Position numbers and translations under genes: made by a program. Under the pieces are notes generated by a model. That model was not told the origin of the DNA, made no database searches, and saw only the letters and a program-made list of their open reading frames with translations. 64,000 nucleotides of DNA. Source: DAOUKH01 sp965261455 (lineage in GTDB: Bacteria > Chloroflexota > Dehalococcoidia > SHYB01). The stretch spans positions 3,348,001 through 3,412,000 of the forward strand of contig OZ253453.1 of assembly GCA_965261455.1 (NCBI GenBank), given 5' to 3'. Of this stretch, positions 33,878-42,076 are shown piece by piece. Position 1 is the stretch's first letter; each line of letters begins with the position of its first letter.

Positions 33878-34000
33878 TCCCCCCTGACTGAACCGGGGTG
33901 GGGCAATACCTTAACCTCCCCCGCAGGGGGGCACCTTAAACCTCTCCCCCTCTGGGGGAGACTGAGAGAGGGCGCGCGCCGCAGGCGCGCGGGCGCCCGG
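33878..34000. repeat. interspersed hairpin repeats
   Basis: CTCCCCCGCAGGGGGG (about 33917-33932), CTCTCCCCCTCTGGGGGAGACTGAGAGAGGG (about 33942-33973) and GCGCGCC-gcag-GCGCGC (33974-33991). They fill the gap before the VWA gene. The sequence between 34000 and 34109 shows nothing else recognisable. Confidence 0.78.
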
Positions 34001-34109
34001 AGGGCGCCTCCCTTGCCGCCCGCGCGCCGCGCGGCGTATCATTGCCCAAATTTCGCGCCCCGTACGGCCCGCCCGCGCGGACGGGGCGGCGCGGAAGGCC
34101 CCTTCGCCC

Positions 34110-36125
34110 ATGACAGGCCTGCGCTACTCAGGTTGGGATGGCTCCCAGGAGCCGTTCGAGATCCAAGCCGACGAGGTGATGGACGAGATCTCGAACGATC
34201 TCTTTTCGGACAACAGCGTCATGCGCGCCCTCCAACGCCTGATGCAGCGCGGCATGAACAACCGCTCCGGCGAGCGTACCCAGGGCATCAAAGAGATGCT
34301 CGAACGCCTCAAGCAGCGACGCGACCAGTATCTCCAGCAGTACGACCTCAGCTCCACGATGAAGGACATCGAGGAACGGCTGCGGGACATCGTCGACACC
34401 GAGCGCCAGGGCATCGACAAGCGCCTCGACGAGGCCCGCCAACAGGCCGAGGCCGACCCTTCAAACCAAGACTTGCTCGACATGATGCAGTCGCTGGCGA
34501 ACAAGCGGCTGGAGTCGCTCGACAACCTCCCCGAATCGCCGGCGGGCCGGATCAAGGAGCTCGGCGAGTACGACTTCATGGACCCCGAGGCGCGCCGGAA
34601 GTACGAAGAGCTGATGGACGAGCTGAAGAAGCAGGCCATGCAGCAGTACTTCCAAGACATGCAGCAATCCATGCAGAGCATGACGCCCGAGCAGATGGCG
34701 GGTATGCGTCAGATGATGCGCGATCTGAACCAGATGATGCAGCAGCACATGCAGGGCGGCGTGCCCCAAGAGCAGTTCGACCGGTTCATGCAACAGTACG
34801 GCTCGGCGTTCGGCGACGACCCTCCCCGCGACATGGACGAACTCCTCGACCGGCTCCAGGACCGCATGGCGCAGGCCGAGTCCCTGCTCAACAGCATGGA
34901 CTCGGAGACCCGCCAGCAGTTCCAGGAGATGATGGAGGGCCTCTTCGACGAAGACATGCAGATGGAGCTCGCCCAGCTCGCGTCGATGATGGACCGCCTC
35001 GCGCCCCCCGACGAGCTCAGCCAGCGCTACCGCTTCTCCGGCGAAGAGGAAATCTCACTGGAGGAGGCCATGAAGCTCATGGACCAGCTCCAGCAGATGG
35101 ACACCCTCGAAAACCAGCTCGACACCGTCCGCGGCCCCGGCGACCTCGACCGCGTGGACGAGGAGAAGCTCGCCGAGCTGCTCGGCGAGGAAGCCCGGCG
35201 CTCCTGGGAAGAGCTCAAGGAGATGATGCGCCGCCTCGAGGAGGCCGGCTACGTCCGGCGCAAGGGCGACAAGCTCGAGCTGACCCCCCGCGGCGTCCGC
35301 AAGATCGGCGACAAGGCGATCCGCGACATCTTCTCCCAGCTTCGCAAGGACCGCACCGGCGCGCACGAGATCCGCTACCGGGGCGTCGGCGGCGAGCACA
35401 ACGGCGAGACCAAGCCCTGGGAGTTCGGCGACGAGTTCGCCGTCGACCTCCAGAAATCGCTCCTCAACACCGTGCGCCGCGAAGGGTTTGGCACGCCGCT
35501 GCACATGAACGTCAACGACTTCGAGGTCCAGCGCGTCGATCACACCACCCAGGCCGCCACCTGCCTCCTCATCGACCGCAGCCGCTCGATGGGCTACTAC
35601 GGCAACTTCACCGCCGCCAAGAAAGTCGCCATCGCCCTCCACACCCTGATCCGTAGCAAGTTCCCCCGCGACGCCCTCTACGTCATCGGCTTTTCCGACC
35701 TCGCCCATCAGTTCAACGACGACGACATGGCGGAGCTGAGTTGGGACACCGGCATCTCCGGCACCAACATGCACCACGCCCTCATGCTGTCCCGCAAGCT
35801 GCTCTCCAAGCACAAGGGCGGGACGCGGCAAGTCATCATGGTCACCGACGGCGAGCCCACCGCTCACCTCGATCACGGCGTGCCGCTCTTCAGCTATCCC
35901 CCCTCGCCCATGACGATCCGCGAGACGCTGAAGGAAGTCCGCCGCTGCACCCAAGAAGGCATCACCATCAACACCTTCATGCTGGAGAACAGCTACCCCC
36001 TCCTCGATTTCGTCAACATGCTCACCCGCATCAACCGCGGGCGGGCCTTCTATGCCTCGCCCGACAAGCTCGGCGAGTACGTCCTCGTCGACTTCATGAA
36101 CAACAAGCGCCGCCACGTGGCGTAG
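34110..36125 (+). CDS. VWA-domain protein with long Met/Gln-rich helical N-terminus
   Basis: 671 residues. Residues 1 to about 400 are charged, Met- and Gln-rich helices (QQYFQDMQQSMQSM, MRDLNQMMQQHMQ) that predict extended coiled coil. A winged-helix-like element is possible at about 370-400 (RLEEAGYVRRKGDKLEL). The VWA domain follows: MIDAS loop CLLIDRSRSMGYYG (D-x-S-x-S), YVIGFSDLAHQF, SGTNMHHALMLSRKLL and VIMVTDGEPTAHL. This type is usually paired with a MoxR/magnesium-chelatase-like AAA ATPase, but none is in the window. GGAAGG precedes the ATG. Confidence 0.85.
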   Translation: MTGLRYSGWDGSQEPFEIQADEVMDEISNDLFSDNSVMRALQRLMQRGMNNRSGERTQGIKEMLERLKQRRDQYLQQYDLSSTMKDIEERLRDIVDTERQGIDKRLDEARQQAEADPSNQDLLDMMQSLANKRLESLDNLPESPAGRIKELGEYDFMDPEARRKYEELMDELKKQAMQQYFQDMQQSMQSMTPEQMAGMRQMMRDLNQMMQQHMQGGVPQEQFDRFMQQYGSAFGDDPPRDMDELLDRLQDRMAQAESLLNSMDSETRQQFQEMMEGLFDEDMQMELAQLASMMDRLAPPDELSQRYRFSGEEEISLEEAMKLMDQLQQMDTLENQLDTVRGPGDLDRVDEEKLAELLGEEARRSWEELKEMMRRLEEAGYVRRKGDKLELTPRGVRKIGDKAIRDIFSQLRKDRTGAHEIRYRGVGGEHNGETKPWEFGDEFAVDLQKSLLNTVRREGFGTPLHMNVNDFEVQRVDHTTQAATCLLIDRSRSMGYYGNFTAAKKVAIALHTLIRSKFPRDALYVIGFSDLAHQFNDDDMAELSWDTGISGTNMHHALMLSRKLLSKHKGGTRQVIMVTDGEPTAHLDHGVPLFSYPPSPMTIRETLKEVRRCTQEGITINTFMLENSYPLLDFVNMLTRINRGRAFYASPDKLGEYVLVDFMNNKRRHVA

Positions 36126-36162
36126 CGCGTTGCCCATCGGGCACGGGACACAGGAGCGCTCC

Positions 36163-37269
36163 ATGACTTCCAAGAAGATCATCTCTGCCGACTCGCACGT
36201 GATCGAGCCGCCCAACCTCTGGCTCGACTACATCGAGCCCGAGTTCAAGAGCCGTGCGCCCCATTGCGAGCGCGAGAACGACAAGGACGTGTTCAAGTGC
36301 GACGGCGGCGTGAGCCTGATCCAAGTCGGCGCGGTCTCCGCCGCCGGCCGGCCCGTCGATGAGGTCTCCAACCTCGGCAACTACGAGTCCGACGCCCCCA
36401 AGGGCGCCTACGATTCCAGCGCCCGCGTCGGCGAGATCGCAACCGACGGCGTCGAGGCCGAGGTGCTCTACCCCTCCATCGCCCTCCGCATGTTCGCCAT
36501 CGCCGACGTCCCCTACCAGCTCGCCTGCTTCCGCGCCTACAACTCGTGGATGGCGGACTTTGTGAAGCCCTACCCCGACACGTTCAAGGGAATCGGTCTC
36601 ATCCCCATCGACGACATTGAGGCCGCGGTCGGCGAGCTTCACCGTTGCAAGGAGATCGGGCTCGCCGGCGTCTCCGTCGCCGTCAGCACCGACCCCGAGA
36701 CGACCTACGACAAGCCGCACTTCGACCCGCTCTGGGCCGCCGCCGAGGCCGCGGGCATGCCCATCAGCCTCCACATCCTCACCGAGCGCCGCCGCGCCGC
36801 CCAGACGACCGACAGCGTCGCCCGCCTCGCCAACGGCGCCACCGAGTGCTTCGCCATCCAGGACGCCCTCGCCCGCATGATCTTCGGTGGCGTCTTCCAT
36901 CGCTACCCCGGCCTGCGCATCGTCTCCGCCGAGAACGACATCGGCTGGGCCGCCTACTTCACCGAGCGCATCGACTACCTCTTCGACCGCCGCCGTCCCT
37001 TCCATACCTTCGTCATCCCTAGGGACACCCTCCCCAGCGAGTACATGAAGCGCAACGCCTACCTCACCTTCATGCGCGACCGCTCCGGTATCCTGTCGCG
37101 GGCCATCACCGGCGTCGACAACCTGATGTGGTCCACCGACTACCCCCATCTCGACAGCACCTGGCCCAAGTCGCGCCAGATGATCGACCAGCTCGTCGGC
37201 GACATCCCCGAAGACGAGGCCCACAAGATCATCGCGGGCAACGCCGCCCGGCTCTACGACTTCAACTAG
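36163..37269 (+). CDS. amidohydrolase family 2 (metal-dependent TIM-barrel hydrolase)
   Basis: 368 residues from the ATG at 36163, which has AGGAG seven bases upstream; the in-frame ATG at 36130 lacks one. The metal motif is ADSHVIEPPNLW (D-x-H). Later residues include ISLHILTER, YPGLRIVSAENDIGWAAYF and a C-terminal Asp in LMWSTDYPHLDSTWPKS, the ACMSD/decarboxylase-like set. The N-terminus has extra Cys/His (PHCEREND). It is the first of a plus-strand set: SRPBCC protein, then four WYD-domain genes. Probably a C-C or C-N hydrolase/decarboxylase in catabolism. Confidence 0.9.
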   Translation: MTSKKIISADSHVIEPPNLWLDYIEPEFKSRAPHCERENDKDVFKCDGGVSLIQVGAVSAAGRPVDEVSNLGNYESDAPKGAYDSSARVGEIATDGVEAEVLYPSIALRMFAIADVPYQLACFRAYNSWMADFVKPYPDTFKGIGLIPIDDIEAAVGELHRCKEIGLAGVSVAVSTDPETTYDKPHFDPLWAAAEAAGMPISLHILTERRRAAQTTDSVARLANGATECFAIQDALARMIFGGVFHRYPGLRIVSAENDIGWAAYFTERIDYLFDRRRPFHTFVIPRDTLPSEYMKRNAYLTFMRDRSGILSRAITGVDNLMWSTDYPHLDSTWPKSRQMIDQLVGDIPEDEAHKIIAGNAARLYDFN

Positions 37270-37300
37270 CCCGCCGGGGCCGGCCCCTTGGAGACGAACG

Positions 37301-37771
37301 ATGAAGGCCTCGCGCAACCGCCGCATTAACGCCTTGCCGCACGAGGTCTGGGGCTTGATCTCCACGATAGAGGGGCTGTCCTCGTGGTACCCCGGCGTCG
37401 TCTCCGCCGAGTACGCCGGCGGCCCAGAGAGCGGCGCCGGGCGGCGTCACCGCATGGAACGGATGCTCTACATGCACGACCTCCAAGTCGAGCAAGAGAT
37501 CGTCGAATGGGAGCCCGGGCACCGGATCACCCTGGCCCACCGCCGCGAGACCATCGACGGCTCGGAGGTCGTCGGCGTCAGCAACTTCACCACCACCGTC
37601 GAGGTCCTACCCGCTGGCGAAGACGGAACGCGCGTCACCGTCGAGTACCGCTGGACCGCCCGCTTGGGCATCCCCTGGCTGCAGAGCTTCTTCCTCGGGG
37701 GCCGCGTCATGGGCCGCGAGCTCCTCGAAATGCTCGAAAAGATCAACGTCCACGTCACCGGCAAACTCTAA
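37301..37771 (+). CDS. SRPBCC family protein (polyketide cyclase/dehydrase-like)
   Basis: 156 residues, START/Bet-v1 fold: LPHEVWGLISTIEGLSSWYPGV at the N-terminus, GAGRRHRMERMLYMHDLQVEQEIVEW in the first sheet (quoted in part), and a C-terminal long helix MGRELLEMLEKINVHVT. Typically binds hydrophobic ligands or acts as a cyclase/aromatase. Starts 31 bp after the amidohydrolase. The active site is not identifiable. Confidence 0.82.
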   Translation: MKASRNRRINALPHEVWGLISTIEGLSSWYPGVVSAEYAGGPESGAGRRHRMERMLYMHDLQVEQEIVEWEPGHRITLAHRRETIDGSEVVGVSNFTTTVEVLPAGEDGTRVTVEYRWTARLGIPWLQSFFLGGRVMGRELLEMLEKINVHVTGKL

Positions 37772-37774
37772 CCC

Positions 37775-37900
37775 CGTTCCCTCTCTCGGAAGGGGAGCAC
37801 CCCAAACCTCTCTGTCGGACTGAGCGAGGGGGGCGACACCTGAACCTCCCCCGGAAGGGGGAGCACCTCAACCTCTCCCCGAAGGGGCTCCCCGCGTTGC
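37775..37900. repeat. interspersed hairpin repeats
   Basis: Three diverged copies of the CTCTCCC family in tandem (about 37777-37830, 37838-37865, 37872-37892), sharing the short linker CACCTNAACCTC. They separate the SRPBCC gene from the first WYD-domain gene. Confidence 0.7.
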
Positions 37901-37959
37901 AGCCCGCCCCTCCTTCGTCTAGCATGGCCCCGACCCTGAACCGACGACAGGAGCGGTCG

Positions 37960-38301
37960 ATGAGCGGCATCCTCCTCGTGCTGAGCCGGTGCGACGACCC
38001 CGAGCGGGAGGTCGAGTGGCGCGCCTGGTACGACGGCGTCCACATCCCCCACGTCCTCGAAAACGGCACCCCGGGCCTCGACGCCGCCCGCCGCTACGAG
38101 AACCCCAAGGCCGGCCCCGAAGACGTGCGCTCCGCCGCCATCTACGACATGTCCGTCGATCCCGTCGAGGTCTACAACGGCATGGGGCGCCGCATGCCGG
38201 AGCGCCGCGAGGAAGGCTCCACCTACACCACCGACTGCCTCGACGTAGTCATGAAGCAGACCTACCGCAAGCGGTCAAGGATCGAAGCGCCCGCCGAATG
38301 A
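37960..38301 (+). CDS. WYD-domain (EthD-like) protein, single domain
   Basis: 113 residues. The diagnostic block is WRAWYDGVHIPHVLENGTPG, followed by AARRYENPKAG and AIYDMSVD. This fits an EthD-like dimeric alpha/beta barrel domain: the His in the VHxPH/D motif is the likely functional residue. ACAGGAG stands six to seven bases before the ATG. It is the first of four consecutive genes with the same domain. Biochemical role unknown. Confidence 0.78.
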   Translation: MSGILLVLSRCDDPEREVEWRAWYDGVHIPHVLENGTPGLDAARRYENPKAGPEDVRSAAIYDMSVDPVEVYNGMGRRMPERREEGSTYTTDCLDVVMKQTYRKRSRIEAPAE

Positions 38302-38348
38302 CGCGGCGCGAAGCCCCGACCGCCTAGGACACCCCTGAAGGAGGCGCT

Positions 38349-39041
38349 ATGGAAGGCAGACGGCCCAACGGCCTCGCGGTCGTACTCGTGAACTGCAAGG
38401 ACCCCGCCCAGGAGGGCGACTTCGACCGGTGGTACAACGAGGTCCACCTGCCCGACGTCTGCGACCCCGGCGTCTTCCCCCGCGCCACCCGCTATCAGAA
38501 TCCAAACGCCGCCGGCGGCGACGAGCAGCCCCGGCATCTCGCCCTCTACGAGACCGACCGCGACGACCCCGGCGCGGCGTGGGTCGACAACCGCGAGCAC
38601 ACCGCCCCGCTGCGTCCCCAGGGGCGTATCCACAGCGGGCTCCAGGCGTCCTACTTCGGCGTCTACAAGCGCATGGGCTCGCCGCCTTCGTCTGATAGGC
38701 CGGTCACCGGCGTCCTCATCGTGCTCGTCGATTGCGGCGATCCCGCCCGCGAGGCCGAGTTCAACGCCTGGTACGACGACGTACACGTGCCCGATATCCT
38801 CTCCACCGGCGCCTACTACTCGGCGGTGCGCTACGAGAACACCGACACCGAGTCCGGCGGCCCACGCTACCTCGCCGTCTACGAGACGGACGCGGCCGAC
38901 CCCATAGGCCAGCTCGCCGTGCTCCAGGCCAAGCTGGCGGAGATGAACGCCTATCGCATCGATTGCCTCCAGCGCAGGCTTCTCGCCGCCTACGCCATGA
39001 CCTATTCGACAGTATCGGGCGCCGTCCCGGCCGGGGCATAG
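38349..39041 (+). CDS. WYD-domain (EthD-like) protein, two domains
   Basis: 230 residues with an internal duplication. Domain 1 (about 8-108) has FDRWYNEVHLPDVCDPGVF, ATRYQNPNA and HLALYETDRDDP; domain 2 (about 118-225) has FNAWYDDVHVPDILSTGAYY, AVRYENTDT and YLAVYETDAADP. Each domain starts with a beta strand GLAVVLVNC or GVLIVLVDC. The domain pair alone could form the beta-barrel that single-domain members form as dimers. GGAGG precedes the start. 10 bp separate it from the next member. Confidence 0.8.
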   Translation: MEGRRPNGLAVVLVNCKDPAQEGDFDRWYNEVHLPDVCDPGVFPRATRYQNPNAAGGDEQPRHLALYETDRDDPGAAWVDNREHTAPLRPQGRIHSGLQASYFGVYKRMGSPPSSDRPVTGVLIVLVDCGDPAREAEFNAWYDDVHVPDILSTGAYYSAVRYENTDTESGGPRYLAVYETDAADPIGQLAVLQAKLAEMNAYRIDCLQRRLLAAYAMTYSTVSGAVPAGA

Positions 39042-39051
39042 GGGGACCGGC

Positions 39052-39408
39052 ATGACGGCGCGCGTTCCTACCGGCATCCTCGTAGCCATCACCGACAACG
39101 ATGGCCCCATGACCCACGAGGAGTTCGACCGCTGGTACGACGAGGTCCACGTCCCCGACGTGCTCCAAACGGGCTGCTACTACGCGGCCACCCGCTACGA
39201 GTCCACCGGCGAGGGCGAGGGCCGCTATCTCGCGGTCTACGAGACCGACTGGCCCGACCCCATCGCGGCATTCGAGGAGCTGCCCCGCCGGGTCGGCCAC
39301 ATGCGACGCTACGACGGCCTTGTCAGGCGCCACGTGGCCGCCTACGCTGCCGTCGGCCCCGAACGCCGCGCTGCCGCGCCCGCTCAGGGCGCTGCCGCCG
39401 CGACCTAA
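39052..39408 (+). CDS. WYD-domain (EthD-like) protein, single domain
   Basis: 118 residues: strand TGILVAITDN, then FDRWYDEVHVPDVLQTGCYY, ATRYESTGEGEG and YLAVYETDWPDP. The last 15 residues are Ala-rich and probably disordered. It is closest to the second domain of the preceding gene, which suggests recent duplication. Third of the four-gene set. Confidence 0.8.
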   Translation: MTARVPTGILVAITDNDGPMTHEEFDRWYDEVHVPDVLQTGCYYAATRYESTGEGEGRYLAVYETDWPDPIAAFEELPRRVGHMRRYDGLVRRHVAAYAAVGPERRAAAPAQGAAAAT

Positions 39409-39433
39409 CCGCGTCCGATCACGGAGGAGACCG

Positions 39434-40123
39434 ATGGACCCCAAGCGCATGAAAGGCGTCGTCATCGCCATGACCACGCCCAGGAGCCCGGAGGCCGACG
39501 TCGCCTTCAACCAGTGGATGGACGACATTCACGGCCCCGACTTGACGGAGACCCCCGGCCTCTATGCCTGGACACGCTACGAAAACGTCGACCCCGCCGC
39601 CAAGCCCAAGTACCTCCACGTCTATGAGCTCGACCGCGACGACGCCGGCGCCGCCTTCGACGACCTGATGGCTGTCGCCGCGAAGAAGCGCGGCGAGGGC
39701 CGCGGTATGCCCGAAGGCATCGCCGAGGCCCTCCACCTCGGCGGCCACGGCCTGATCTTCAGCCTCGGCGAGCAGCCCTCGCTCGAAGTCGAAGGGATGC
39801 AGGTCATGCTCGCGGGGATACCCGACGAGCACGACGACTGGTACAACGGCTGGTACAACGAGCACCACCTGCCCGCCATCCTCGAAGCCCCCGGCTTCAC
39901 CAACGGCTACCGCTTCAAGCACGCCAAGTCCATGTACACCCCGGCCAACTACTTCCACGCCTTCCTCTTCGACACCAAGGACTACGCCGCGCTCAGCGCC
40001 GGTCTCAAACAGACGATGGCCTCCAAGGACCCCTACGTCGCCGGCAGCCAAGGCAGGGCCACCGTCATCATGGCCGGCGTCTTCAAACGCAAAGGCCCCC
40101 GCCGCCTCGCCCCCGTCGGCTAA
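39434..40123 (+). CDS. WYD-domain (EthD-like) protein, two diverged domains
   Basis: 229 residues from the ATG at 39434 (GGAGGAG six bases upstream). Domain 1 has FNQWMDDIHGPDLTETPGLY, TRYENVDPAA and YLHVYELDRDDA; domain 2 has YNGWYNEHHLPAILEAPGF, NGYRFKHAKS and HAFLFDTKD. The Trp-Tyr of the first motif is Trp-Met, and the second motif has a double His, so this member is the most diverged. Last of the four; the next gene is on the opposite strand. Confidence 0.8.
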   Translation: MDPKRMKGVVIAMTTPRSPEADVAFNQWMDDIHGPDLTETPGLYAWTRYENVDPAAKPKYLHVYELDRDDAGAAFDDLMAVAAKKRGEGRGMPEGIAEALHLGGHGLIFSLGEQPSLEVEGMQVMLAGIPDEHDDWYNGWYNEHHLPAILEAPGFTNGYRFKHAKSMYTPANYFHAFLFDTKDYAALSAGLKQTMASKDPYVAGSQGRATVIMAGVFKRKGPRRLAPVG

Positions 40124-40148
40124 CCCCCCCCCCCGTCCTTGTGGGGCA

Positions 40149-40745
40149 TTAGCCTACGGGAGAGCTGCCGTTTAGGACCGCTTCCAAGAAGCCGTTGAAG
40201 CTGGGACTGCGTTGAGCGATAGTCTGCGCGTCCACGGCGCTCGCGATCTGTTCGGAGACGCTGGCGGTATAGCGCTGATTGTGCTCACTCTTGAGCAGAT
40301 GCTTCAGATGCTGTTTCGGATTCTGAATCTCGTCCGGCTTTGAACTATCGACATTCCCTAGTGCTCGTCTAAGGTGCTTTGTCAGGTTCGGCTCGTCGCC
40401 GAAGTACCAAGCTTCAAGATGCTGTCGTGCATATGCGTACTGAACCGTCGCCACGATCTCTGTCCCCAAGCGATCCTGAAGCCTCGCCTTTAGCGGTTCC
40501 AGCACTGCATCTACGTCGTCTGCGTCGAGATCGACCAGAAGCACGAACTTGTCTGGCGGTGCGGCTACGTTTTCGTACCACGCTGCCTTGATCAGGTTCT
40601 CGGCTGACTGGGCGTTGAGCGTTCTATTTCGCGGCGGAATTCGGACCTCGATTGAGATGCCTTGGTCCCGTAGATGCGCCGCCAAGTGAGGAAGTGCGCG
40701 GCGTTCAGTCTCACCCGACGCTATGACGACGACGCGCTTCGGCAT
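40149..40745 (-). CDS. DUF4276-like Toprim-fold protein of an ATPase-nuclease pair
   Basis: 198 residues. E12 in IASGETERRALPHL, D72 and D74 in FVLLVDLDADD, and HLEAWYFGDEPN (109-120) are the conserved positions of DUF4276 proteins, which resemble Toprim domains (Glu then DxD). 5 bp downstream of the ATPase gene with a Shine-Dalgarno in the gap, so the two are an operon. Locally GC-poor: bases 40321-40380 have 28 G/C of 60, versus 39 of 60 at 39841-39900. The combination resembles two-gene defence systems in which an ABC-type ATPase restrains a Toprim-like effector (PARIS, AbiL, RloAB); that parallel is inference. Confidence 0.77.
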   Translation of the reverse strand: MPKRVVVIASGETERRALPHLAAHLRDQGISIEVRIPPRNRTLNAQSAENLIKAAWYENVAAPPDKFVLLVDLDADDVDAVLEPLKARLQDRLGTEIVATVQYAYARQHLEAWYFGDEPNLTKHLRRALGNVDSSKPDEIQNPKQHLKHLLKSEHNQRYTASVSEQIASAVDAQTIAQRSPSFNGFLEAVLNGSSPVG

Positions 40746-40750
40746 GGAGA

Positions 40751-41893
40751 CTAGCTCCCGAAACCCTTGGTCTCGTAGAACTCGCCGAGGCCAAAGCCTG
40801 AGGCCTCCAGAGCCTTTCGCACCCCGCCCGGATTCTCTTCCTTCACGACGCTGGTGTCCCCACGATCACTGCGCTTGACGACACGAACGAACGCAGGATC
40901 GCTCAGAGCGTCGAGCAAAAGCGGGGAGTGGGTCGTCACCAGGAGTTGGACGCGGTCTCGCACATCCAAGAGATATTCGACGAAGGAGGACAAAGCCGTC
41001 GGGTGAATGTAGTTCTCCGGCTCCTCAATGCCGATCAGGTTTGTTTCCGGATCTCCAAAGAGCGCCGTCATCAGCGCGAGCATCCGCAAGGTTCCGCTAG
41101 ATGCTCCCATTTGGTGTACTTGGAACTGGAGTCCGGGCTCCCTCTGTACAAAGTAGACGCGGCCTTCGGACTCCCGCACCTCGATATCCGATGGGAGCCC
41201 CACAATCGCCCGTGTTGCCGAAACCACCTGTTCTAGGATTTTCGGTGATGAGGTCTTGAGGGCGTAAAGTGTCTCGCCAAGGTTCCGGCCGTAGGGATCG
41301 AACCCGCCCGAATCTAAGCCGCTCCAGTCGCGGCGGAGCAGGAACGGATTCGGGTCGAAGAATCCCCACCGGTCGACAAACTCTGCAACCGCGCGGGCGG
41401 GAAAGGACGCGTCCGCGGCGGCGGCGGCGAGGGCGCAGGACGTTGGTGCTTGTTTCAGCGTGACCCGCTTTCCTTCCTCGCCCGACCACCACCAGCCCGC
41501 TCCCTTCTCGGCTTCGAGTAACTTCACCGGCGGGGCTTGAGGAGGCAACTCGTCGATATGCTCCTCAACGTAAAACTCATACCCTGCTCTATCCCTGATA
41601 AGCCGGACGGACCATTCGTAGTCCTTACCGTCGTCTTCCAGGTGCGCCGTGATCTCGACCTGCTGCGCTTCCTCCCCCTTCCAAGCAAGGTGGACGATGC
41701 CGCCTCGTGAGAACACCGGTGCCCGGAAGTCGCGTGCTTGGACTCCTTCGTGCAGGAAGCGGAGCGCGTCGAGGATGGTGCTCTTACCTGAAGCGTTGGC
41801 GCCTATGAATAGGTTGAGACCGTCCAGTTCAATGCTCGCGTCGCGCAGGCTGCGGTAGCGCTTTGCATCGAGTCGCAAAAGCCGCAAAGTCAA
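40751..41893 (-). CDS. AAA/ABC-type ATPase (AAA_21-like) partner of DUF4276 protein
   Basis: 380 residues with a complete ABC-type ATPase: Walker A GANASGKST (31-39), signature SSGTLRML (265-272), Walker B NLIGIEEPE (285-293) and switch His in LVTTHSPLLL (H322). Between Walker A and the signature there is an extended region without transmembrane segments, so it is a soluble SMC/RecF/OLD-like ATPase. The start is a TTG: either 41893, with GAGGAG only 2-3 bases away, or the TTG at 41887, with better spacing. Opposite in strand to all neighbours from 36 to 45 kb, as expected for an inserted module. Confidence 0.88.
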   Translation of the reverse strand: MTLRLLRLDAKRYRSLRDASIELDGLNLFIGANASGKSTILDALRFLHEGVQARDFRAPVFSRGGIVHLAWKGEEAQQVEITAHLEDDGKDYEWSVRLIRDRAGYEFYVEEHIDELPPQAPPVKLLEAEKGAGWWWSGEEGKRVTLKQAPTSCALAAAAADASFPARAVAEFVDRWGFFDPNPFLLRRDWSGLDSGGFDPYGRNLGETLYALKTSSPKILEQVVSATRAIVGLPSDIEVRESEGRVYFVQREPGLQFQVHQMGASSGTLRMLALMTALFGDPETNLIGIEEPENYIHPTALSSFVEYLLDVRDRVQLLVTTHSPLLLDALSDPAFVRVVKRSDRGDTSVVKEENPGGVRKALEASGFGLGEFYETKGFGS

Positions 41894-42019
41894 GACTCCT
41901 CAGACCAGGGATTACGATCCGCCAACCTTGGCCTAGCTTCGCAATCTTATCCCGCCGGTCAATTAGACGCAGCTAAGGCAGAGATGCTCCGGGCGCGCCG
42001 CGCGCCCATGTGTCGAGGA

Positions 42020-42047
42020 ATTGACACGGATTACCGACCCGCTACTA
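42020..42047 (+). promoter_or_regulatory. candidate sigma-70 promoter for the acyl-CoA dehydrogenase unit
   Basis: TTGACA (42020-42025), 16-bp spacer, TACTAT (42042-42047), about 30 bp ahead of the ATG at 42077. A perfect -35 box is unusual in this GC-rich DNA. It points into the plus-strand acyl-CoA dehydrogenase genes. Confidence 0.5.
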
Positions 42048-42076
42048 TTCGGAGAGCGCGCTCGGCTAACCACCCC

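Noticed and set aside
40124..40148. Attachment site for the ATPase/DUF4276 module
   Set aside because: I looked for direct repeats between this boundary and 41894-42076 and found none by eye.
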